From NCBI RefSeq assembly GCF_003574085.1, contig NZ_QWKZ01000001.1:1-64000 (forward strand): a stretch of 64,000 bases of DNA. Reading direction: 5' to 3'. Source of the DNA: Meiothermus luteus. GTDB taxonomy: Bacteria > Deinococcota > Deinococci > Deinococcales > Thermaceae. The first letter of the stretch is position 1, and every line of letters begins with the position of its first letter. The notes beneath the pieces are model-generated. The model saw only the letters and a list, made by a program, of their open reading frames with translations. It was not told the origin of the DNA and searched no databases. A program made the position numbers and the translations under genes. Positions 39,365-48,173 of this stretch are shown one piece after another.

Positions 39365-42300
39365 AGCCCGCGGCCCTGCACGTACACTCCTACTTTTCCG
39401 AGGGGGGTGGGGTGAGCAGCCCAGCCCGGCTAGCCCGACAGGCCGCCGAACTCGGATACGGGGCGCTGGCCCTGACCGACTGGCTTTCGCTGGCGAGCGT
39501 GGTGGAGCTGCACCAGGCCTGCCACAGCCTGGGCCTGCAGGCCCTCACCGGGGCCACCGTGCCGCTCCGGGTACATTCGCAGATCTATCCGGTGGTGCTG
39601 CTGGCGGCCTCGCGGCGGGGCTACGGCCACCTCGGCGAACTCATTACCCGAGCCCGGCAGCGGGACACCCCGTGTGTTGAACTCGAGGAACTGCTCGCCC
39701 ACGCCGAGGACCTGCACCTGCTCAGCGGGGGTCGGGCCGGGCCGGTCAGCCGTCTGCTGGCTGCACGCAAATCGGAGGTTCTGCACCGCCTGCTTTCCAC
39801 CCTGCGCTCGGCGTTCCCAGACCGGCTATGGGTTCAGCTTTTCCACGAGTTCTACCCCGAGGACGACCGGCGGGTGCGGGCCTTGTGGGCCTTCGCCCGT
39901 GAATGCTCCTTACCGGTGGTCGCGGCCCCCGAGGTGCGCTACGCGGTCCAGTCCCTCTACCCGCTGCACGAAGCCCTCACCGCAGCCCGTCTGGGCATCA
40001 GCGTCCACACCCCGCACCCCCAGGCAGTCAGAAACGATGCCCAGTACCTGCCCTCCCTGGCCGAGCTGCGCGACCGCTTTCCCTTTCCCGAGGCCCTGGC
40101 CAACACCGCCCGGCTGGCCCAGGCCTGTGCCTTCGAACTGCTGCCCGAGCGCCTGGAGACCGCAGTGCCCCTGCTACCGCCCGGGCTCTCGGCCCCGGCC
40201 TACCTGCGTCAGCGGTGCTATACCGGCCTGGAGCGGCTATATCCCTCGAGCACGCGGGAGGCTGCGAGGGCCCGACTGGAGTACGAGCTGGGAGTGGTGG
40301 AGGAGATGGAGATGGCGGGGTTTTTCCTCCTCGAGGCCGAGATCATGGATTACTGCCGCTCCCACGGCATCCTGGCGGCTGGTCGGGGCAGCGCCGCGGG
40401 CAGCCTGGTCTGCTACACCCTGGGCATCTCCCAGGTAGACCCCCTCCAGCACAACCTCCTTTTCGAGCGCTTCCTGCACGCCGGGCGGCGCTCCACCCCC
40501 GACGTGGACATTGACCTGGCCTCTCACCGCCGTGACGAGGTGCTGGCCTGGGTCGAGCAGCGCTTCGCTGGGGGGGAGCGCCGCGAGGCCATGACCGCCA
40601 ACTACATCACCTACCGGTTGCCCTCTGCCTTGCAGGATCTGGGCCGGGCCCTGGATCTGCCCATGCACCAGCGCACCCTGCTCAGCAAACTGCTGGGCCG
40701 CGACCACCGCCACCGGCGGCCCCACCAGGCCCGTCGGGCCCAGGCCATCTTCGACGAGGTTCTGGGAAACAGCCCGCTGAAGGAGGTGCTGCTTTGGCTT
40801 TTAGAGCAGATCGAGCCGGGCCACGTGCGCCACCTGGCCCCCCATAGCGGCGGGGTGGTGCTCTCTGCCCATCCCCTGACCTATTACTCCCCACTGCAAC
40901 GAAGCAGCGGGGGGATTTTGCACCTGCAACTCGATAAGGAAGGGGTCGAGCAGATGGGCCTGATCAAATGCGACCTGCTGGGTCTGCGGATGCTGGGCGT
41001 GCTGGAACGGGCCCGGGAGGAGGTATATCGCACCGAGGGGGTATGGCTTGATCTGGGTCGTCTGCCCGACGAGGCAGCAGTCTGGGATGCGCTGGAAGCG
41101 GGCGATACGCTGATGCTCTTTCAGCTCGAGAGCCCGGCCCAGATGCAGACTTCCCTGCGGGTAAAGCCCCGCAGCCGGGCCGAGCTGGCCCACCAGATTG
41201 CCCTCATCCGCCCCGGCCCCATCCAGTTGGGCACCGTGCATCCCTACCTGCGGCGGGCCCAGGGCCTCGAGGCCGAGACGGTGGTGCACCCGGCCTTAGC
41301 CCCCATCCTGGGGCCGACCCGGGGGGTTCTGCTGTACCAGGATCAGCAGCTTCGCATCCTGCACGACTGCGCTGGCTATAGCTGGCCCGAGGCCGAGCGA
41401 CTGCGCAAGAAAATCGCCCGCGCCGAGGGGGAAGAAGAGCTTGAAGAAGAGGCTACCCGATTTGTTCAGGCCGTTGAGCGTACCCTGGGCGCTACCCGCG
41501 AACAGGCCCAGGCCATCTGGCAGATGGTGGCCGACTTCCGCGGCTACGGCTTTTGCGCCTCTCACGCCCACGCCTTTGCCCAGCACGCCTACGCCAGCGC
41601 CTGGTTGCGGCTGCATTTCCCGGCGGAATACTGGGCCGCCTTCATGACCGAGCGGCCCGGCTTCTGGCCTGCCGATACCCTGCGCCAGATGGCCCACAAG
41701 CTGGGGGTGGTGGTGCTGCCCCTGGACATCAACCAGAGCGGCAGGCACTATCGCTGTGAGAAGACCCCCCAGGGTAAAGGGGTGCGCCTCCCCCTCACTG
41801 CCGTCCACGGCCTGTCGGAAACCCTGGCGGAAGCGATTCTGTTGGAGCGGCTGGAGCGCCCCTTCGCCTCCCTCGAGGACTTCTATGCCCGGGTGGCCCT
41901 GGCGCGCGACGTGTTTATGAACCTGATACGGGCCGGGGCCTTCGAGGCCCTGCTGGATCGGCGCTCTGCGCTGTACCAGGCCCAGGTTCTGTTGCAGACC
42001 CACCCAGGAGGGGCACGGCCCTTGCTGGAAGCTCCCCTGCCCCCCACCCCAGCCCTGCCCCCCCTGGAACTCCCCGAGCGCATGGCCTGGGACTACCAGA
42101 CCAAGGGTTTCTCCGAACTGGCCCTGCACCCGCTGGATCTGATGCGCTCGAGGCTGCTCGAGCTGGGCTGCAAGCCCCTGGTTTCGCTGCAACGCCTGGA
42201 AGGAGCCCAGGTGCGCACCGCTGGCCTCTTCAAGTTCTTGCAAAAACCTGAGTCGGCTCGAGGTTTTGCTTTCGTGGTTGTGGAGGACGGGACACAACTG

Positions 42301-42507
42301 GCCCAGCTCATCGTGACTCCCCAGCTCTGGGAGCGCTGCGGTCGAACGGTGCAAACCGCACAGGTGCTGGTGGTGGAGGGAGTGGTAGAGCGGGCCGGTA
42401 CTTTGCTGGCCCTCAAGGTAGAGCGGCTCTGGGGCCTTCCCCTGGAGACTACCCCCGCCCCTATCCAGCAAGCCGCGCCCCTGCCTACACTGGAAGTAGG
42501 CTCCTGA
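39337..42507 (+). CDS. dnaE2: Error-prone DNA polymerase DnaE2 (ImuC)
   Basis: A 1056-residue C-family polymerase. PHP domain at the N-terminus ('LHVHSYFSEGGGVSSP'), catalytic core 'GRGSAAGSLVCYTLGISQVDP' and 'STPDVDIDL' (Asp pair), 'LIRPGPIQLGTVHPYL', and a C-terminal OB region. It lacks the long C-terminal tail of the replicative DnaE1. ATG 39337 has AGGAGGGAAG upstream, inside the DUF6504 gene. Together with ImuB it performs translesion synthesis after DNA damage. Confidence 0.9.
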   Translation: MGAHADSRLKPAALHVHSYFSEGGGVSSPARLARQAAELGYGALALTDWLSLASVVELHQACHSLGLQALTGATVPLRVHSQIYPVVLLAASRRGYGHLGELITRARQRDTPCVELEELLAHAEDLHLLSGGRAGPVSRLLAARKSEVLHRLLSTLRSAFPDRLWVQLFHEFYPEDDRRVRALWAFARECSLPVVAAPEVRYAVQSLYPLHEALTAARLGISVHTPHPQAVRNDAQYLPSLAELRDRFPFPEALANTARLAQACAFELLPERLETAVPLLPPGLSAPAYLRQRCYTGLERLYPSSTREAARARLEYELGVVEEMEMAGFFLLEAEIMDYCRSHGILAAGRGSAAGSLVCYTLGISQVDPLQHNLLFERFLHAGRRSTPDVDIDLASHRRDEVLAWVEQRFAGGERREAMTANYITYRLPSALQDLGRALDLPMHQRTLLSKLLGRDHRHRRPHQARRAQAIFDEVLGNSPLKEVLLWLLEQIEPGHVRHLAPHSGGVVLSAHPLTYYSPLQRSSGGILHLQLDKEGVEQMGLIKCDLLGLRMLGVLERAREEVYRTEGVWLDLGRLPDEAAVWDALEAGDTLMLFQLESPAQMQTSLRVKPRSRAELAHQIALIRPGPIQLGTVHPYLRRAQGLEAETVVHPALAPILGPTRGVLLYQDQQLRILHDCAGYSWPEAERLRKKIARAEGEEELEEEATRFVQAVERTLGATREQAQAIWQMVADFRGYGFCASHAHAFAQHAYASAWLRLHFPAEYWAAFMTERPGFWPADTLRQMAHKLGVVVLPLDINQSGRHYRCEKTPQGKGVRLPLTAVHGLSETLAEAILLERLERPFASLEDFYARVALARDVFMNLIRAGAFEALLDRRSALYQAQVLLQTHPGGARPLLEAPLPPTPALPPLELPERMAWDYQTKGFSELALHPLDLMRSRLLELGCKPLVSLQRLEGAQVRTAGLFKFLQKPESARGFAFVVVEDGTQLAQLIVTPQLWERCGRTVQTAQVLVVEGVVERAGTLLALKVERLWGLPLETTPAPIQQAAPLPTLEVGS

Positions 42508-42525
42508 GCACGGCAGGTATCCTGT

Positions 42526-43113
42526 ATGAGCAAACCCTCCCTTCCTGCTACCTGGCGCTACGTTGAGCGCATCTCCCAGCCGGTGAGCCGGTCGCGTAAC
42601 CCCTTCTGGCGCACGCTAGGCCCCCACGTCTATTGCCCTATTTGCGAAGAGCGTCTGCGAGCCGAATATGAACGTTTGGTAGAAACGCGAGGTGTCTACA
42701 TTGACTACCTAACCCCGCTCGTACCAATGCGTCGGGCACCTGTAGAAGCACCGCCCCACTCGGATGAGCATGTGGAGGTGTGGATCGGGGCCTGCTCGTC
42801 CTGTGGCCAGGTTGTCTGGTCAGACTGTCCTCCCCTGACCCGAGCCGAGATCGCCGCAGCACGCGAGGAGGAGAGACAGGCACAGCTAGCGCGCCGTGAG
42901 GCGGATCGCCTCGAGCGTGCGGAGCAGCGCGCGGCACGCGCACGGGCCAAGGTCTGCAAACGTGAAGGCCACCGGCTGGGTTCACCTGTAATTCTCAGCT
43001 TTGCGGTTATGGGCGTTGAGCATGGCCCCGTGCGAGCCTGTGAGCGCTGCGGTCAAATGGTTGCTGCTTCCGAGTTGAGGGCTATCGATGTGCTGCTGGA
43101 GGAGCACGAGTAG
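42526..43113 (+). CDS. Hypothetical Cys-rich protein (195 aa)
   Basis: Not recognised. Three CxxC pairs ('CPICEERL', 'CSSCGQVV', 'CERCGQMV') suggest two or three zinc sites; the centre (about 105-150) is a charged coiled coil. It starts 19 bases after dnaE2, so it might be part of the damage-inducible unit. GGTATCC-like upstream sequence, no strong leader. Confidence 0.6.
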   Translation: MSKPSLPATWRYVERISQPVSRSRNPFWRTLGPHVYCPICEERLRAEYERLVETRGVYIDYLTPLVPMRRAPVEAPPHSDEHVEVWIGACSSCGQVVWSDCPPLTRAEIAAAREEERQAQLARREADRLERAEQRAARARAKVCKREGHRLGSPVILSFAVMGVEHGPVRACERCGQMVAASELRAIDVLLEEHE

Positions 43114-43273
43114 TGTGGTACACTTGGCGCATAAACAACCGCGGTGGGCTTGGGTTCCCAATACCGCACGCGACTCCCTTGCGTCCAAGCGCAGAGGGAT
43201 CCCTCTTTAAGCGAATCACTGCATCACCAGGGGAGCCCTCGAGTTCTTAGAACTGCATGTTGGGGGGTTAAGT

Positions 43274-43858
43274 ATGTGCGGCAGGCTGGTCAACACGCTC
43301 ACGCGGGATGACTACCGCACCTATTTCGACCTCGAGGCCCCCGATTTCGAGTCCACCTACAACGCAGCCCCCACCCACCAACTGCCGGTGGTGCGTATGC
43401 GGCAGGCGCAGCGCGAACTGGTTCTGATGCGCTGGGGATTTCCCGGTCGGGAGGCTGCGGTGCTGTTCAATGCACGCAGTGAAACGGTGGCGCAGAAGCC
43501 CAGCTTCCGGGCCGCCTGGCGCTCTCGGCGGGCTCTTCTGCCGGTGAGCGGCTGGTACGAGTGGAAGGACAAACAGCCCTATTTCATCCGCCGCTCGGAT
43601 GGCCGACCTGTTGTACTGGCGGCACTATGGGAAGGGGAGGCCTTCACGGTACTGACCTGTGCAGCGGGGGAGGATCTGGCCTGGCTTCACCACCGGGTGC
43701 CGGTGGTACTCGAGCGCAAAAACTGGGATGCCTGGCTGGCTGGTGCACCAGCCGAAGCCTGGATGCGTCCCTTCCCACCTGGCCCACTGGTAGCGCAAAA
43801 GGCCAGCTTACGGGTGGGTAATGTGCGAAACAACGACCCATCCTTGCTTATGGGTTGA
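43274..43858 (+). CDS. SRAP-domain protein (YedK/HMCES)
   Basis: A 194-residue protein beginning 'MCGRL': after Met removal Cys2 forms a thiazolidine crosslink with abasic sites in ssDNA. The conserved Asn ('TYNAAPTHQLPVV'), 'GWYEWK' Glu and 'HHRVPVVLE' His are present. It shields abasic sites from error-prone repair. Its presence next to the mutasome reinforces the DNA-damage theme. The ~160-base gap upstream contains palindromes AGAGGGATCCCTCT and GTTCTTAGAAC. Confidence 0.88.
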   Translation: MCGRLVNTLTRDDYRTYFDLEAPDFESTYNAAPTHQLPVVRMRQAQRELVLMRWGFPGREAAVLFNARSETVAQKPSFRAAWRSRRALLPVSGWYEWKDKQPYFIRRSDGRPVVLAALWEGEAFTVLTCAAGEDLAWLHHRVPVVLERKNWDAWLAGAPAEAWMRPFPPGPLVAQKASLRVGNVRNNDPSLLMG

Positions 43859-43979
43859 GTTCAGCGCCGGCTAAAGTGTATATCTCTGGACACATTAGGG
43901 AGAAACTCGAGAGATCCTCGGAAACAATGGCACACTCCCCATCGAGAAAAAGACCTTTTCTGGCGCTAAAATATGCTTG

Positions 43980-44657
43980 ATGACTGGCTACACCGGCTTT
44001 GCCTCCACTGATGGCTTCACCCTGTATTTCGACAACGGGCTGGTCTGCACGGTCTCGGAGCGAGGCGTGCAGATAAGGGAGCGGAAGCGGGGCCTCCACC
44101 CCCTTTTGATCTTGGTGCTCAGCATTTCCCTGGCGGGCGGGCTGGCGACCCCCTTGCAGGGGGTTCTGCCCAGGATGTGGACGCTCAGCCCAGGCCTCTT
44201 GGTCGGGGTGGTAATTCTCCTGGCCCTGCTCTTGCTGTGGACACCCCCCGGGAGTCGGCTCCGCCGCTGGCACGGGGCTGAGCACCAGACCGCAAACGCC
44301 CTGGAACAGATGTTGAGCAACCCAGAGATCAGCCCCGAGGAGGCTTTTGACCGCTCCTCGTGGCTGCACCCCTACTGCGGGACGACGGCAACCGGGATGG
44401 CCCTGCCCCTGCTGCCCCTGGCCTTCCTCTGGCCCCCCCTGGCCTTCGTGGTCATAGCCCTGGTCGCCTACCTGCACACCCAGCTTCCACCCGACCACGC
44501 CCTGCGCGCCCCGGGGCTGCTGTTCCAGCGGCTGCTGGCCGCCCCTGTGGGGGTGCGTGAGCGGGCGGCCTCACTCGAGGCCCTCCGGGCGCTGAAGGAG
44601 CGGGGCCTCCTGGCCACACAGGGGCACCCGGCAATGGCGGAGGATGAGAGCCGCTGA
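43980..44657 (+). CDS. Membrane protein, DUF6391-like (225 aa)
   Basis: About four hydrophobic segments (residues 38-60, 70-90, 145-170) around a conserved soluble motif 'RRWHGAEHQTANALE...YCGTT', typical of DUF6391/DUF1385 proteins. Function unknown. Start at ATG 43980, or TTG 43977 one codon earlier; no strong leader seen. Confidence 0.65.
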   Translation: MTGYTGFASTDGFTLYFDNGLVCTVSERGVQIRERKRGLHPLLILVLSISLAGGLATPLQGVLPRMWTLSPGLLVGVVILLALLLLWTPPGSRLRRWHGAEHQTANALEQMLSNPEISPEEAFDRSSWLHPYCGTTATGMALPLLPLAFLWPPLAFVVIALVAYLHTQLPPDHALRAPGLLFQRLLAAPVGVRERAASLEALRALKERGLLATQGHPAMAEDESR

Positions 44658-44713
44658 TCGCACAGGCAGAAGGGGCGCTGTAATCGGCGATATAACCTAC
44701 AGAGGAGAGAATC

Positions 44714-44980
44714 TTGCGCAAGCTCTACATTCCCAGACTGACCATCCAGTTGGAGGGTAAAGCAGACAAGGAGAGGTTGCAGGAGAGCGAGGAGCTGTAC
44801 GAGGAGTACGCCCGGGAGGCCGGGTATCAGATCGTCTGGTGTACCACCAGTGAGGCCGTGACCATTACCCTTTTCGAGGCTCGAGAGGGGGAGGGCTACG
44901 AGTTGGCCCAGCAGGCCTTTATGGATGGGCTGGCCCGCTACATGGAGGCCCGGGGAATCCCCCCAGTCCGGTTGCGCTAG
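44714..44980 (+). CDS. Hypothetical protein (88 aa), TTG start
   Basis: Not recognised. The leader AGAGGAGAG 6 bases before TTG 44714 decides the start. Acidic and helical with a beta C-terminus. GATATAACC, 25 bases upstream, may be the -10 element. Followed 22 bases later by another small gene. Confidence 0.55.
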   Translation: MRKLYIPRLTIQLEGKADKERLQESEELYEEYAREAGYQIVWCTTSEAVTITLFEAREGEGYELAQQAFMDGLARYMEARGIPPVRLR

Positions 44981-45002
44981 ACCCCTACCGGAGACGCCCT
45001 TT

Positions 45003-45374
45003 ATGGACATCGATAAACAAGATCAGGCCGATCACCTGCAGGCTAAAAAGGCCCTGCGCTTTCGGGACGCCCTCAAGCGGGAGACCCTCCAGGCCATCAG
45101 CCAGAAGCTCTGGAAATACAAGCCCCACCTGGCAGGGCAGGAGGTGCTGGCGGTGCTCATCCTGATCCCCCCCGACCACCCCGCCTGGCCCCGGATGGAG
45201 CGGGAGATAAAGGAGGAGGCGGCCTTCTGGGAGGTCGACTTTATGGCGCTTTACGCCCGGGCCTTGGAGGAGGCGAAACCTGGAATCGAGGCCATTTCGG
45301 TCTTCTTTTTTCTGGAGACGGGCGACTACAGCATCCTGCACTTTGCTCCTGACGACAAAATGCCGAAAGCCTGA
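45003..45374 (+). CDS. Hypothetical protein (123 aa)
   Basis: Not recognised. A charged alpha/beta protein with a hydrophobic strand-rich middle ('GQEVLAVLILIPPDHP'). GGAG leader 11-14 bases upstream of ATG 45003. It probably shares a transcript with the preceding gene. A 215-base gap with the 45483 repeat follows. Confidence 0.55.
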   Translation: MDIDKQDQADHLQAKKALRFRDALKRETLQAISQKLWKYKPHLAGQEVLAVLILIPPDHPAWPRMEREIKEEAAFWEVDFMALYARALEEAKPGIEAISVFFFLETGDYSILHFAPDDKMPKA

Positions 45375-45482
45375 GCCGCCTCACCCGGCGCCTCCAAAAG
45401 GCGTACCGCCCCCACCTTGCGGCTGAAGGTAAAGGTGCGGTGCTGGCCGTGGTAGTGCATGGCAGATGGAACCCGCCCTCAG

Positions 45483-45607
45483 ATAAGGGAGATTATGCGA
45501 AATCTTGCCCCCGGTTGTTACCTTTGACCATTCAGTGTAGGGCAAGAAGCGACCGGAAACCCCTATAACTTCCTCGGAAAAGGAAGGATTTGTTGGGACT
45601 GTTGGGA
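45483..45607 (+). repeat. 125-bp repeat, copy A (partner at 52753-52877)
   Basis: About 93% identical to the copy at 52753-52877. It contains TCTTGCCC-N29-GGGCAAGA and ends in two 9-bp GTTGGGA units (45592-45598, 45601-45607). Both copies lie directly upstream of a rightward gene. Confidence 0.85.
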
Positions 45608-45877
45608 GTTTTAGGCGACGAGCTGACCCAGGTCACACGCGGGTTATACGGAAAGCGCAAGAACCTGCTGGCCTGGGCCTCCCTAACCGCTTTGAAGGAA
45701 GGGTTGGAGCGGGCAGTGCTGGAAGCCACGAACGAGGAGGCGGGCGACCGGAGGCTATACGCGACGGCCCGCGGCTTTGCCGACGAGCTTCTGCTAGAGA
45801 GGCCTAGCCGCCCGGAGGAACTGCTCCGGCTGCAGAGGGCGCTGGACAAAGCGATTGCGCGGGCTATGCGCCCCTGA
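45590..45877 (+). CDS. Small helical protein (95 aa), start within GTTGGGA repeats
   Basis: Not recognised. The frame opens at TTG codons inside the repeat, with AAGGAAGG just before; translation may start at 45590, 45593 or later. The product is all-helical with Leu/Arg/Glu bias. It is cut short of any operon by the IS982 element that starts 17 bases after its stop. Confidence 0.5.
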   Translation: MLGLLGVLGDELTQVTRGLYGKRKNLLAWASLTALKEGLERAVLEATNEEAGDRRLYATARGFADELLLERPSRPEELLRLQRALDKAIARAMRP

Positions 45878-45893
45878 AGCGCTTTTGGTAATA

Positions 45894-46768
45894 TAACTCA
45901 AGTTGCCACCTAGACATTCCGAGCTAGAAAGCAAAAACTAAGGCCACTATGAACTGGACTGTTCTAGTGGCCTTCTGCATTATAGACGATCTGCTCAAGA
46001 CCCTCGGACACAAGGACGACCCCCAGAGCAAGACCCCCGCCAGCGTCGTCCTCACCATCTGGATACTGGCCGCCCTCTTCTTCTCCGGCAAGCACAAACA
46101 CGCCCTGGCCTATGCCAAAGAGCAGGGTCTCTTTAGCTTCATCCCCTCCCGCAGCCGCTTCTGCCGCCGACTGCACAGCTTGTCTGACTGGATACCGTTG
46201 CTGTTGCCCCTGTGCAAGACCTTATGGGAGCAACTGTCCTCGGTGGAGCACTACGTTCTGGATACCTTCCCCCTGCCAGTCTGTGAAAACGTCCGCGCAC
46301 CCCGCTGCCGCCTGGCCCCCGGCCTCACCTACCGGGGTTACATTCCCAGTAAGCGGGCCTACTTCCACGGCCTGAAGCTGCACCTGGTCTGCAACAACCA
46401 CCAGTTCATCACCGAGGTGCTGTGCACCCCGGGGTCTGTTGCCGCTGTGCAGGGGCTGTACCTGTTGCCGCTGGACTTGGCGCAAGGAAGTGAGCTGTAC
46501 GTGGATCGAGGGTATACCGACTACCTGGCAGAGGACGACCTGGCGATGGCCGAGGGCATCCGGCTGCGAGCTATTCGCAAGGGGAACTCCAAGCGCTACC
46601 ACCAACCCAGTCAGTTCATCGCCTCCTTGGGCAGGAAAATCATCGAGTCGGTGGGTTCCGCCCTGACCGAACTATTCCCCCAGGGCTTTGTGCTCAAGGT
46701 ATGGGGCTTCATCTTTGTCCACAACTTCAGGCGGCTGGCCAGCGTTTTGTAGGTAGTAACTTGGGTTA
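45894..46768 (+). mobile_element. IS982-family element
   Basis: Inverted ends TAACTCAAGTTGCCACC (45894-45910) and, on the other strand, TAACCCAAGTTACTACC (46768-46752), 14 of 17 matching, flank a single intact transposase gene whose stop overlaps the right end. Apparently complete. Confidence 0.85.
45949..46752 (+). CDS. IS982-family transposase
   Basis: A 267-residue DDE transposase. First Asp in 'YVLDTFPLPVC', second in 'ELYVDRGYTDY', Glu in 'KIIESVGSAL'. Normal length for IS982, no stop or shift. Probably active. Confidence 0.9.
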   Translation: MNWTVLVAFCIIDDLLKTLGHKDDPQSKTPASVVLTIWILAALFFSGKHKHALAYAKEQGLFSFIPSRSRFCRRLHSLSDWIPLLLPLCKTLWEQLSSVEHYVLDTFPLPVCENVRAPRCRLAPGLTYRGYIPSKRAYFHGLKLHLVCNNHQFITEVLCTPGSVAAVQGLYLLPLDLAQGSELYVDRGYTDYLAEDDLAMAEGIRLRAIRKGNSKRYHQPSQFIASLGRKIIESVGSALTELFPQGFVLKVWGFIFVHNFRRLASVL

Positions 46769-46883
46769 GAGCTTAAGCGCATGGGTTTTGATGAGGTGGA
46801 CGCCAACATCCCGGAACAGGTGTCTTACCCCCGCGCCTGTTGTCTGGTGTCCATGGAGGGGGCAAGAAGGGGCCGGTTCCCGC

Positions 46884-47063
46884 TCAAAAACCGCTCCCCA
46901 GCGGCCTGCGGGCCCCGATGTAGCGCGCGCGGTAGGCCGCGATGGGCTCGACCACCACCCGCCCGGCGCGGTAGCTGGCGTGGGCCATCAGCCCGTTCCA
47001 CAGCACCAGCCCCACGTGATCCACGGCCCTCCCCGGCGCGGTGAAGAAGACCAGATCGCCAAG
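46884..47063 (-). pseudogene. NlpC/P60 peptidase, C-terminal fragment
   Basis: On the minus strand, 'SRLGDLVFFTAPGRAVDHVGLVLWNGLMAHASYRAGRVVV' is the His-containing half of an NlpC/P60 cell-wall hydrolase. The catalytic Cys region upstream is missing and the frame is broken near 47063. The remainder of 46769-47108 holds only degenerate sequence. A relic, possibly left by the insertion of the IS next door. Confidence 0.65.
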
Positions 47064-47108
47064 CCGGGAAACACAGCCCGGGCTCCCTCAAGCTGGTGGG
47101 GATAGGTA

Positions 47109-47657
47109 CTAATCGACCTTGCTCAAAACGTCCAGGTGGTACTTTTTCTCCAGTACCGGGAAACGACTAAGGATCAGCTCGTACATCTCGAGGATCCTCT
47201 CCTGGTTGCCGCTTCGGTATTTATCCCAGATGGCTCGAGCCAGCAAAGCCTTATAAAAGGGGCTCATATGGGCCAGGGTGGTGACCTTCAAGAACAGCGG
47301 GGTATAGGTGGTACCCGTAACGCTGAGGTTCGCCATGGCTTCAGCGCGCAGCGTCTCCAGTATGCCCTGCATCACCGCCCAGCCCTGTGGGGGTGGGCGT
47401 AGGGGCGGGCGGTGCAAGGGCTGGGCCAGCACCAGGGTCTTGGCGGTGTTGGCGGACTCGGTAAATCCCAGCTGCTCGATCTGCCCCTCGATGATTTTGA
47501 GTTCCTCCAGTTTCAGTAAAGCAGCCGCCCACATCATGAAGAAGGCCGGTTCGTGGGTCTTCTCGTTGAGGGTCAGGTAGTCTGCGGTTAGCTGGGCCAG
47601 CTTCTTACGTAGAGCGTTGCGCTCCTCTTTCATCTGTCGTTTTTCCTCGAGTGTCAT
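47109..47657 (-). CDS. Hypothetical helical protein (182 aa)
   Basis: Not recognised. Start ATG 47657 follows GGAGGAGAG. The first 55 residues are a charged coiled coil ('LEEKRQMKEERNALRKKLAQLTADYLTLNEK' region); the rest is helical. It diverges from the next gene over a 31-base gap with AATAATAATAA, likely a shared promoter. Confidence 0.6.
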   Translation of the reverse strand: MTLEEKRQMKEERNALRKKLAQLTADYLTLNEKTHEPAFFMMWAAALLKLEELKIIEGQIEQLGFTESANTAKTLVLAQPLHRPPLRPPPQGWAVMQGILETLRAEAMANLSVTGTTYTPLFLKVTTLAHMSPFYKALLARAIWDKYRSGNQERILEMYELILSRFPVLEKKYHLDVLSKVD

Positions 47658-47688
47658 CTCTCCTCCTAAAGCCAATAATAATAAGGCT

Positions 47689-47949
47689 ATGTACGGAACC
47701 CTCTGGACCCGACTGCCCCAGACCCTGGGACCTCTGCTACCGCTGGACGAGGCGGCCTGGGAGGCCGTGGCCCACCTGCCCCCGCAAGAGCAGCTGGTGC
47801 GGCTGGGCCTGGCCGAGCTGGTGATGGAGGTGCGGGACGCTCGAGGCCGGGTGCTCGGAATCGGGCCGCTCATACTGTCGCTGGTGCTCCTGGGCCACCT
47901 CGAGGAGGAGCGGGCCTACTTCCGCCACCCCGAGGCCCTGAGCGGGTAG
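47689..47949 (+). CDS. Hypothetical protein (86 aa)
   Basis: Not recognised. ATG 47689 lies 5-6 bases after AATAATAA, which could be a -10 element giving a leaderless mRNA. Amphipathic helices with a hydrophobic stretch 'LGIGPLILSLVLLGHL'. Divergent from the 182-residue gene. Confidence 0.5.
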   Translation: MYGTLWTRLPQTLGPLLPLDEAAWEAVAHLPPQEQLVRLGLAELVMEVRDARGRVLGIGPLILSLVLLGHLEEERAYFRHPEALSG

Positions 47950-47960
47950 AGCCGCCATCC

Positions 47961-48167
47961 GTGAGCGGAGGGTTGGTGCTGGCCTGGGCGGCGCTGGTGG
48001 GCCCGCTGGCCGTATGGGTGTACGCCTGGTGCTGGGGAACCTGTTTCGGGGGCATGGCGACTTTCGCGGCAGATGCCGCGCCTCAGCGTGGTTCTGCGCC
48101 TCGGTGGGGCAGCATCATGCCTGTGTGGGGCCTGCCTCAGCCGGGGTATTGGAATTTGGTACACTGA
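47961..48167 (+). CDS. Possible small membrane protein (68 aa), GTG start
   Basis: Residues 3-27 form one hydrophobic helix ('GLVLAWAALVGPLAVWVYAWCWG'). No homology recognised and the leader is weak. It fills the gap before the OLD-type nuclease gene; the evidence is only the hydrophobic profile. Confidence 0.3.
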   Translation: MSGGLVLAWAALVGPLAVWVYAWCWGTCFGGMATFAADAAPQRGSAPRWGSIMPVWGLPQPGYWNLVH

Positions 48168-48173
48168 CGGCAT

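Noticed and set aside
41296-42471. 391-residue open frame on the minus strand
   Set aside because: Antisense shadow of dnaE2.
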